A DNA stretch of 61,139 nt, taken from the NCBI GenBank assembly GCA_015039365.1, contig WION01000311.1:1-61139 (forward strand), read 5' to 3'. Source of the DNA: Amanita rubescens. Its lineage: Eukaryota; Basidiomycota; Agaricomycetes; Agaricales; Amanitaceae. The translations under genes and the position numbers were made by a program. Shown piece by piece: positions 48,118-58,395 of this stretch (the stretch's first letter is position 1; each line of letters begins with the position of its first letter). The notes beneath the pieces are model-generated. The model ran no database searches. It was given only the letters and a program-made list of their open reading frames with translations, and was not told the DNA's origin.

Positions 48118-51100
48118 TTAACCAGTCCGTTACAGCTGCTAGTATAGCGATTATATGCGTCGCTGGCCATGAAATTATGAAACGGCAGTCGGCGAGGAAA
48201 GCGATTCACTCAGGACTTGGGCAGTCGCGAATCCTGGGAATTCGGATAGTACGTTGGCCTGCATCTTCATCGTTCAGTGACAAAATCAGTGTACTAGTCT
48301 TTTCCAAGGACGATGCTGGGCTAGGTCACTTCGTCTTCTGACACATGAAAACATTCATTTAAATTTCTGGCAGGACACCCTTCCCCACCATCTCCAACTG
48401 GGTGGCCATTATCATGGGTCAGTGAGGTCGCGCACACGTCTGAATGTAGATTGAATGAACTTTGCGGAATTGATTGTGCGCTCTATGTCCGATTCTTGCG
48501 TGGCTGCTGTGAGTCTTTTACCAACCTTCATCGATTTCAAGCATAACTTTGTCCAAGTCTGGTTTAGTTTTCTTCATACCCTGACAACATTCCCGGTTCT
48601 ATTTCCCATCCATATTCGATTTTCGGACGATTCCGTGTCTCCTACGTCTATGACTAGAGCATCCATCTCTTCGCTTGTTAGCACGCCGAAAGGCTTGTCG
48701 CTATTGTGGATCCACATTCTATTACTCTTCTGGATCACCCTTACTTGGATTGTTACTTTATGCTGGGTTTGCTTAGGCGCATTCAGGCTACGCCAAGCTC
48801 ATATATATGCAATGGCTAGCAGATTGGCCTTGCAAAACTCGACCAACGGTACCTTGGTGTACTTTCCACACCCCCACCCTCCTTATACCTTCACCGACTC
48901 TCCTGTACCAGATGAAGGCTATCCAAATGTTGGCCTTAGATCACGGACAATCATGGTCTCTAACGTCCCACATGCCTTGAGGGACGAGAAGGAGCTTAAG
49001 GATTATTTCGTTTATTATATGTCGCGAAAGGTGGAGAAACCGTCTATGGGATGGACATCCTCTCCGCAACCGAGTCTTTTCAACAAATGCTGCGCCTTTC
49101 TATTCAACCGCTGGAAGAGACGTGCGACGCACGTTACAACCCAGCCACCCATTGCAAGCCCCGATCAGGATATCCTCACCCCCACCTGCAATGACATCAA
49201 TAACAATGACAACTCCCACGGCCAAACTCCAACCATCGAACGCATCATCCATTGGTAGAAGGATGACCGAATTAGCTTCGCTTATGGAGAGAAGAGAAGA
49301 AATTCTGTCACGACTCGAAGCGGTACATATCGCGCTCGCAAATAATGCGCTCCTTTTTGTTAAGTCGGCTTTGGACAGAAAACTAGCAAACGAATCATTG
49401 GTGCATAATTCCTCTAGAACGAACAATGTCATGGAACAGGAAGAGCCACAATTACAGGATCAGGATGTGGTCCATAAAAGGGATCACGACCGGGTACATG
49501 GCGAAGATGGCATGAGTGTCCTGATCGACACTCTGGCTCCCTATGTCGAAGAATTTAAATTCCAACGTCCTCTTGTCCTACGCTCAAAGAAAGCATTCTG
49601 CGAAACTCTCGAGCGTATCTTCTTTTTATTTCGCTGGAAGCGCAACCTAGAAAATTCAGCTAATACCAGATTAAATAGCTCTGACCCGCGCGCTCTTGGT
49701 CAATCATATTGTCAAACTTTCCCAGATATAACAATTTGGGAGGCCCTTCTTAGCCTTCCGCGGAGCAGTCTTGACGCATTTCAACCACTGATTTCCCTCA
49801 GTTATCTATTTCGCGGAAAGACCGTCCCAGCAATCGACTACTATACGATGAAACTGAAAGTTATCAATGCGCGTATCGTGGAGAACCGCTCAAAACTAGA
49901 TTCTGAATACGAGCCCGTTTCCACTGCTTTCGTTACATTTACGGAATCAGCCGGCGCACGAAGAGCTTGCAGGTACCTTGCTGTTCATCCAAACAATCCA
50001 TTAGCATGTCTTGTTACGATGGCACCTGCATATGAAGACTTGGACTGGAACTGCGTCATGAAATCCTCCTTTAACACGGAGGTAATTTATATGTTCATGA
50101 CCCATTGTTGTATTACTAATGTTATCAGTTCGCCAAGGATTGGGTTGTCAACATCGGTGTCTGGTAAGCTTCCCGCTAATTCTTAACGCCATGCTCATTT
50201 GCTTCGAACCAGGGGATTTACCTTATTCTGGATATTTCCCGTTTCCCTCTTGGTCGGTCTTGTATCTATCCAGAACGTTAGTCGATTCTGGCCAACCCTG
50301 GTGCGCAATCTCGCTGAAGTGACTGACAGAGTGCTGACAGTATAACAGGCATCGTACCTGGACCAGCACGCATGGCAGGGAGAGATCATTCAATCATTTC
50401 TACCGACTATGCTTGTGTCCTTGTTGGCCCTCCTCATCCCAGTCATCTTATTTTTCATTGCGAGAAAGGCGCATACAATCACCACTCTATCAGCTCTTCA
50501 CGATCTAATCTTGACGAGATATTACAAGTTTCTCGTTGTTAACGTCCTTGTGTTCTTCTGTGTAGGCACGGCCGCACTTCAGTCATTCCTTCTTTCTTTC
50601 AGGTCGCCGGCCAGCTTGATTCAAGTTGTGGCCGATAGCTTTCCTAGCGCCGGGCCATTTTATGTAGGCTGGTGTGAGTGATTTTGACGTCTCAATTCGG
50701 AATTATTCATCTGCTCCAGTAATTTTTTCCACCGCCGTTCATGGATGTTTTGAACTAGCTTTAGGTACGTGCTCCGTCGTTGTGACATCTATATCATGAT
50801 AAGACCTTCCCAGTCGGGGTAGGTAACTTTGATACTCAGTTAACTATGTTTTGAAAGACGCTCCAGCTTCCGTTGCTGACGTATCCCTCTACGCGGAGAC
50901 AAATAACTCCGTACGTACGCTTTGACAACACATGGGCAATTCTGACATCGTTTCTGCCAGACGCAAGCGTGCCGTTGGTATTCGCCCCCAAACATTCCCC
51001 TATTATTGTAAAGTCAAATTTTCTTCTTCTCATTCAAGACTATGATTTCTGCTTAGATTGGATTCCTAACCACCTATTGGTGTTACACACACTTCTCTTA

Positions 51101-52776
51101 TTTTCAATTCTAAATCCGTTCGTGCTGCCATTCGGAGCTGTGTACTTCTTAATCCAGACGGGTAAGGTACATGCTTCATGGCAATCCAAGTGAATAATCT
51201 GCTCTGCCCAGGTGTTGTAAAAAATCAGGTCTTGAGCTTCCTTTCTCTTTTACCCTCGTCCTTACGGCGATCAGTTCATTTATGTGTATGGGAAATGTTA
51301 TGAAGGCAGTGGCAAGCTCATTCTCATCCGCGTCGTCAGATATTCACTTGATGGCAAGCTTTCATCTTTTCTCCGAGGCGATGTTCACAGAAAATTTTAC
51401 AGGGCTTGTGCTTGCTCAGGTATGATTAACTTCCTCCTAAATTGAAGTCAAGTGCATGGCAATCAATTTTCTAAGGCAGTTTTTCTTGCATATATGGTGG
51501 TATTGAAAAAGTCTACCAATGTCGGGCTAGCCGCTTTTCTCGTCGCCTCCACGGTGATAACGAAATTGATGTTAGCGAAGTCGCCCGTATATCCCGCAGA
51601 ATCTCACCCTTACCTAGGCTCACACGGATCTGCCGTGCTCAGTTTGAATTACAAGATGCTGAAGAGTCGGAGATACTGCATAGTAGGCGGAATGCTGAGG
51701 CAAATAGAGATACAGAAACCGTTGTCAATCATGGCGACGACACGGAAAAGAGTGAGCCCGCTAGGAGAGCACCGTTGCACTCTGCTTTCTCATCCTGGAA
51801 ACTTCCATCTTGGTTTGGTTTTTCCCTTGGACCCACGCAGTACAGCACAAAGCCCTTGGCAACCTTCGGTTCTACAGGGGTCACGCCTCCGAGGCTGTCT
51901 TCCAGAGAAAACGTCAAGCGTGCCGCGCCCCATACCTTCGTGCCATCGCCAACTACATTGACGGATGTTCTGCCAGAGCCCACTAGTACTTCCCACTCAA
52001 CTGCTCGGCATGCGCACCAGGTTGTGCCTCATCCCGCACCTGGTCCCTGGGATGACCAGACGATGGTGGATCGGCCTTATAACAATCCGTTTTATAGCAG
52101 ACCGATCGATAACTTTCTTTGGCTGCCTAGAAATCCATGCGCTACGCTTGATCTTGATGATACCGTTGATCTGCGAATGCCCTTAGGCATCCAAATTCCT
52201 GAGATCGTTTCGCCGACAGAGCCTCCCCAAGGGGCAGAGACTGCGTCCTCATTTCAAGGGCTAACAACTGAACCCCTTCCCAATGGGACGGAGGAATTAG
52301 AGCTACCAGAAGTCATCATGAAGCAAATCGGATCAAAAGAAGGGGGCGTTCAACATAAATCGGTTCGCCCAGTCATCCATCATCGGACGTCAAACGACGC
52401 TAGCGTATCGCCAAGGCAACACCAAAGTTCGACAATGAATAAGGCCCCCCCGCACTTGAATGGTCGTTCTCTCTCTGAGGGCATCAATGTTAAGCCACCC
52501 CGAACATCACAACGTGCTTCATTGCAGTTGACACCGCATATTTTTCGGGCCAGGTCAGCCGACATCGAGCAAGGCACACAACGCCCTGCCGGCTACTATG
52601 ATACTGCAAAAACTTCGGAGGACCTCTCTCAACCACAAAACATTCCTGCACACCAAGCTATCGTCCACGAAGTACTGGCAGAAGAAGACCTGATTAGGCA
52701 GTTGGAAGAAGATGAGGGCAAGGCGAAAGTAACCAAATCCTGGTTAACCTCGTGGATGTTTACCAAGGCAGAATGA
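48118..52776 (+). CDS. CSC1/OSCA-type calcium-permeable stress-gated channel (DUF221)
   Basis: Polytopic membrane protein gated by osmotic or mechanical stress. Segments in order: a first span VTAASIAIICVAGHEIMKR; LGSRESWEFG-YLFQGRCWAR (intron 48249-48298); PSPPSPTGWPLSWV; GIDCALYVRFLRGC-FWFSFL; HTLTTFPVLFPIHI; LLWIHILLLFWITLTWIVTL; cytosolic PHM7-like part with RTIMVSNVPHALRDEKELKD, MTELASLMERREEIL and VSTAFVTFTESAGARRACRY; RSN1-type 7TM core with TLFWIFPVSLLVGLVSIQNV, IQSFLPTMLVSLLALLIPV, DYDFCLDWIPNHLLVLHTLL and FIYVYGKCYEGSGKLILIRV; then a long polar C-tail ending SWLTSWMFTKAE. The start is unresolved. The frame breaks at about 48185, about 48374 and 49247. Conservation is good between breaks. 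Confidence 0.8.
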
Positions 52777-52999
52777 ACGTCTATAACCGTGTTTCATCAA
52801 CGATACATTACTACTACTTTTATTACTCGGTGTCCAAGTTACAGTCGTTCGAGACATGTTTTATGCTATACATATTCACTACCATTACGACGAGACAAGA
52901 GTATCATTACCATAATTCATCGCATCTTTTGACCGACAATTTCCCAGCGAGGACTCACGAAACGCGACGGTACTATTTAATCTACAATGAGTCCTTTCG

Positions 53000-54069
53000 A
53001 TGATGATACGATTCAACATGGCCCGACTCGCTTGGATGTTAGTAACCTGTTCTATCACAGCCTGGGCAGGCCCCATAATCTGGAACGGGGGGTTCAATCC
53101 TTACAGAACCGCCGAGGACTTTGATAAATGTAAGTTCGCTGTATGGCCTGCTCAGTCTCATTGATCAAACTGCCATTTGACAAGGGTCTTTCTCAAATCC
53201 AGTGGGCACGTATCAATGGGTGAGCATTTAATAACGGAGTAGGAAGACAGGCCCTCAAGATTCCCCAGTACATCCACGGCAACCAGTCAACATGCCACTA
53301 TCTCGACCTCTCTCCAGCATATAAAAATCCAGCTTTAACGTCGGAAATTCATGGGCTTAAGCTCACCATTGATAACACTTCCGTATGGAATGGGAGGTTT
53401 GAAAGGACAGAACTTATCCCACAGACGGATGCAAATTTAGGTGCAGGAAATTTGTTTTATCATTTTTCGGTCAAGCGGTCTGGTTCGAATGCGCCTGATG
53501 TGAGTAGTACCACACAGATGTCCATGGAAAAGCGGCACGACTAACATTGTTTTGTTATACAGCCGACATTGGAACATCAAATCACCTTCTTTGAAAACCA
53601 TTTCACAGAGGTTTGTCGTTCGAATATTGCTACTAGCGATATGGATAAATAATTCTGTTAGTTGAAATACGGTGTCGGTTCGACGCCTACAGATCTTGTA
53701 TGGATGGTCACTGGTGTTGAGAAATGGGGTACCCCCTTCACCGCAGACACATGGTTCAACTTTGCATACGATATAGACGTACGTATCTTTCCTATCTTTA
53801 TTACAGTTTCAAAAGACTGCCAGTAGTTTTCCGCTGAAACTGTTGGTCTTTGGACATCTACGGGTGGCGATCCGCTCACCAAGGTCGTACAAAACATCCC
53901 TGCCTTGACATATACCAACTCGAAAGATTGGCATCTTGGTGTCCTTCGTCTCATCAATTCTCCTCCGCGCGAGGACTGGTATTTTAGTGGTGTTTATATC
54001 GAGTCTGGGCCTGTCACGACGGCCATAGGTTCTTGCCCTTTTGACACGGCTGGAGTTAATCTGGGGTGA
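53000..54069 (+). CDS. Secreted GH131 beta-glucanase
   Basis: Glycoside hydrolase family 131 enzymes cut beta-1,3/1,6/1,4-glucans in fungal or plant walls. Start at 53000 (also ATG at 53003 and 53018) gives a signal peptide MMIRFNMARLAWMLVTCSIT then AWAGPIIWNGGFNPYRTAED. Introns at about 53131-53188 and 53221-53250 restore DFDKWSFSNPVGTYQWALKI. Core motifs: GNQSTCHYLDLSPAYKNPAL, GRFERTELIPQ, NLFYHFSVKR, HQITFFENHFTEL, WFNFAYDIDFSAETVGLW and WYFSGVYIESG. It ends FDTAGVNLG at 54067-54069. GH131 members often end near here, with no carbohydrate-binding module, as seen. Assignment rests on recall of the family pattern. Confidence 0.82.
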
Positions 54070-54544
54070 GGTAGGTTCCGTACGTTTCGGGTCCTTTGTC
54101 ACCCTGATCATGGTTCATAAAACGATAGCAGCTCCCAGCTATACGAAGAGGATTCAGGAAACAAAGTTGTGAATCCTACTTTAGAGTTATCCGTCGATGT
54201 GTATATTTTTCCATGACATTGCCCGCTTCAGTGCGCCCCTGTACAGAAGTTGGGGGAGCCGAAATGATGTTCACCTGTTAGTGATTGACTAAATGACAAC
54301 ATCATGTTCCGAACAAGTATGTGGCACACCTAAAACAGGTTGTGACGTGCATTGGAATCATTAACATGGTTCAAGGCCTTGATCTGAGCTTATAGATCCG
54401 TACATTACATTGTGCCGGAGTATCGTGATCGTGATAACATGCTTCTCCCATTCAATAACTCTCTCCTATGTTGCTCGGCCCTGGTTTGTGGCTCATGACT
54501 GGACAATGGTATTCACTGGTAACAGAGAATTGAACGTTGAACTC
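54070..54544. other. Convergent intergenic region (GH131 / WDR8)
   Basis: Region between two stop codons of opposed genes; it must hold both 3' UTRs. No further gene or repeat is visible. Confidence 0.5.
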
Positions 54545-56536
54545 TTACGATCCCTTCTCTTCAATCTCAAAAGCACAACAGAACCGATCTTTGTCTAAAA
54601 GTGCAAAACCCTTGCCGTCAGGCGCCCATCTCAGGTCCTTGACGTCGAAATCGCCTAGCCAGCCACGGACGATGAGCGTTCACCAAGAACGAGGGGACGC
54701 CACTCTTACCATTCGGTATACCTATGCATTCGGCCATTTCCTCTTCCACGCCGTTCTCTCCCACCCATTCATCGCTCCAGGTATATGCGCCACGGGATCC
54801 ACAACACAGCGCGAGGCATCCTTTCCGCACAGGATTCCATTGCACGTGTAGCACAGGTTGCGTATGTATCAATACCGATCGCAGATGCGGTGCAAATCTC
54901 TCCTGAGGGGAAGGAAAATTGTAGAGATAGATGACAGTCGGAGCGCACTCTGAGGGATTGAGTCGGATGGAGATCGTGTAGCAGTGACGTAAATACTGAC
55001 CGAACCGTACGAGGAGCAAACTACCGTTGCTATTCCATGACAGCTGGGCAACGCCACTCTTGGCGTTGGCTCGTGATAAGTTAATGTGGTTGAGGGATAT
55101 ACTGAGGGGGCCTTGTAGACGTTCATCTACGCGTAGGCCTGTCAGCTATTCGGACCAACAACGGGTGGCGAGACGACAGTACATGAGATGAATCCTCTCC
55201 CGAACGTTGTCTCGAGCCAATTTGATGATTCTCTCCATATCGCCTTAAAGTTTCTATGCGTTGAATGAATGACGTAGGGGACGCAAGTGAAACGACTTTA
55301 CAACGCTAGCCGGTATGCGACTTGATACATCTAACGTTACTGCAGGTGACCATGTTAAACTCTCCAGAATATAGACCTGAACGTTGGGTGTGGTCAGATC
55401 GTTCCGGTGACAAGCGTACACTCACACACTTTGTCTTCCCAACCCCCCACGGCAAGATAAGCTCCGCTGGGTTGCCATGCCACACAACGCACGCCAAAGC
55501 CGGGGTCTGGATCCGGAGCGAAGGAGCCAAGGTTCTCACCTGTTAGGGTTAAGATGTGAATCTTGAACTGTAATCTCTCTTCACTCTCGGTCCAGCGCCC
55601 AAAGATCAAACTAAAATTACCTCAAGGAGACCTTCCCAGACAGCGACATGATTTCCCGTGGGTGATAGTGCCAGGGAGGCTAAGGAGGAAGTTGGGAGTG
55701 GGAAGTGCTTTCATAAAAGGATAGTCAAGTTTAGTGTAATCGTAGAATGGAAGAAAGCATACCCGTACGAGCTTGTAAGACGCAGCCGCATCGTACACGC
55801 CCAGGGTGTCCTTGGATTTGTGACGCTCTGCTAGAACGAAATACCGGCCATCCGATCGAAATGCATAGCCTGTACAACTCGATTGAGGCAACAAGGAGAA
55901 ATCAGCGGCGCAAGTGGGAATCACCTCTATCAGGATGGACCGGAAATTGGATATGGGTCGCCTTTCCAGTGACAATGGACCATGCCGTTACGCGTATCTT
56001 TTCGCCGATGAATGTAATGATCAGCTGCCAAGCCCTGAAAACATTTCCATTGTGTTTCGCCTACTCACACCCCATTCTGAGAAGCACAGAATAGTTCTCC
56101 CGTCTGGAGCCCACTCTGCCTTGACAAGTCCTGATCTTTTGAATTGATCAAATGTGCGGAACCACATTCTGAATCGAAACTTGCCTTCAGCACCAGCATC
56201 TATTCGGGTGCTCCATTCCGCATCTCGCAACTTAAAAACATGCACGGTCCCACGTTTCGTACACGCAGCAAGAATATACTCGGAATCACAGGACCAGCCT
56301 ATATGAGTTATAGATGAGTCAGTAAGAGATGCAGCAGCGTGTTTAGATTTTGTTGTTGCTGCGATTAGCGCGTTGGTTGGAGAGGGGGACGAGTCAACGG
56401 TCCACGTCCGAGAAACTCGGAGAGTGTCTGATCGGCGGATGATAAGGGAGTCGTGAAGAGCTGTCAGAATGAACTGGGCTCCTGAGCTGAATGAAACCAG
56501 TGACGAAGAATGAGGGTAAGCCTCGGTAAAGTCCAT
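54545..56536 (-). CDS. WDR8: WD40 repeat protein WDR8 (WRAP73 family)
   Basis: WD40 protein acting at the spindle pole body or microtubule ends in fungi and at centrosomes in animals. Start 56536: MDFTEAYPHSSSLVSFSSGA then QFILTALHDSLIIRRSDTL, SITHIGWSCDSEYILAACTK, LVKAEWAPDGRTILCFSEWG and LIITFIGEKIRVTAWSIVTG. Further blades are spread over short exons; YAFRSDGRYFVLAERHKSKD and YDAAASYKLVR belong to the middle. The C-terminus reads LIVRGWLGDFDVKDLRWAPD then GKGFALLDKDRFCCAFEIEE and KGS, stop 54545-54547. The C-terminal blade and N-terminal strand match the family. Confidence 0.85.
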
Positions 56537-56768
56537 AGTAGCAGCGAGAACAAATCAAAATATGGAAGGTACAACAATATAATTTTGCGAATATGATCAA
56601 TATGTACAGCGTGAATTGACTGACTACGTACTATAGTCGCTTATCCAGAGCAAGTATAATTATAGGAAGAAAAAAAAAATGCAAATTTAAGGAGTGCAGT
56701 CGTGTATATGTTATATAGCAATGAAAAATAACAGCCCAAGATGCATATACAGCCCATAATTGTAAAAC

Positions 56769-58110
56769 TTAAAGGAAGAGATATGTTGTAATGAAAACTG
56801 CGAGAGCAATGATGACAACAACCTGGAGAGGAACCCCGTCCTGGTGATATATGGTGTCATCAACAATGTCCGATTCCCCTGCAACGGTGTCCACTTCTGA
56901 CCGGCCTTTTCTTCTTTGCCTGAGCTCTGACGTAGGGGTACCAGACGATGAGGTGTATTCGTTGCGTAATTGCGATTGTTCAAGCTCGAGCAAGACAGTG
57001 TTGTACCGCGTCAAGAGCTCCTGGAAGGCCGGATGAGATTCGATGTCGTCCAGTCGCACTTGGGCGGGAACAGGGACCTGCTTTGAGGTCTGCCGAGGAG
57101 GTGGGACAGGGAGAGGAGTAACATGATCTGGTTCAGGAGTTTGTGTGCGCTGTTCGGATACATATTCAGCTGGAGGCTCGAAGGCCGGAACCGGTAGAGG
57201 GGGAGGCTGGACTTGTAACCGGAAAGGTAAAACTTCAATGGGAACTTCACGCGTGGGCTCCTCATGGTCGTGTGACTCCTCTCGAGCAAACGAGTATTCG
57301 TTGTGGGGTGTAACAGATCGCTGTGGATCTTGTTTTGAGGGTTGTTGAACAACATCTTCGACAGCTTCTGTGAGTGGGTGGTGAACGCCGTTGGTCTGAG
57401 GTCGAACGGTCTTCGGAAGCGGTTAAGTTAAAAATTACGGTCTGAACGATCAACACATACATCTGTAGAGGGGGCTGCTGGTTGTTGTTCCACTTCCTCG
57501 GGTAGGGGCTGACCGTCAGGTGGCAGGTACACGACCTTCAACTTCTGCTGGTGGACTTTGTTGGTGTCGTCAGCACCTTCCGGCACCGCCCACTATAGCA
57601 AGAAGACATTAGTGACATCTACGTAACAATGAACAGGAAACGCACGATATCCTGCAGCGTCATTGTCCCTTTTTCAGGGGTGATAACTGTGCTTTGAATT
57701 AGGAACTTGTCCTTGCATCTAGCATTTGGTGGGGGATCCTCCTTCATTGCCTGCAACATGACTAGGCGAGCTGTTAGACGTAGTCTTGATGTACGTCAAC
57801 GCTATGACGTACCAGAAACCTCTACACTTTGACCCGGTTCCACTCTACCCGAATTTGGTCGTACACAGTACAACTGGAAGGGATGTCAGCTTTGGAGAGG
57901 GACACAACGAACGAGATACAGACTTTTGGGGCCGTTGTTTTGACCTTGAAGGCGATGGGTAGAGCATTGTTGTTCGTAATGGTCAGGGAACGTTTTGCAA
58001 GTTGAGTAAAAGGTCCTGAAATTATGGAGTTGAAATAAAATTGGAAGAAAGTGGAGTTGTTACGTACTGTGAAAACCGAGAGCAGTACTCGGGTGGAGAG
58101 CGACAGACAT
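56769..58110 (-). CDS. SCS2: VAMP-associated protein (VAP/Scs2), ER contact-site receptor
   Basis: Tail-anchored ER protein that binds FFAT motifs and tethers ER to plasma membrane. Start 58110: MSVALHPSTALGFH-RPFTQL then AKRSLTITNNNALPIAFKVK, TTAPK, YCVRPNSGRVEPGQSVEV, LMLQAMKEDPPPNARCKDKF and IQSTVITPEKGTMTLQDI, the complete MSP domain. A linker with KVVYLPPDGQPLPEEVEQQP follows, then a proline-rich region, a coiled-coil-like segment (HPAFQELLTRYNTVLLELEQ) and a single C-terminal membrane span QVVVIIALAVFITTYLFL with stop 56769-56771. Introns are short and canonical where checked. Confidence 0.92.
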
Positions 58111-58395
58111 GAGATTCTGCGGAGGAGAGTGAGTAGAGGAGAGATTGGAATGCCGACTAAAGAGCGAGCCGTGCACGTGGCTGCGTGCAATCTCGCCAAA
58201 CATTCGAACCTTTTGAGGCGAAACAAACGCAAACTCTGCGAACTGTACTTTGGCCATGGGTGCCGTTTTCTCTTTAGCCCTATGCCTCTTATATTCTTGT
58301 CCTCATGTTCTCTGCGTGTCCTTCTATTATTAATGACCATAGATAGTACTATACTAAGGTGAATGGTATATCCTATGGTATATACACGTCGCCGT

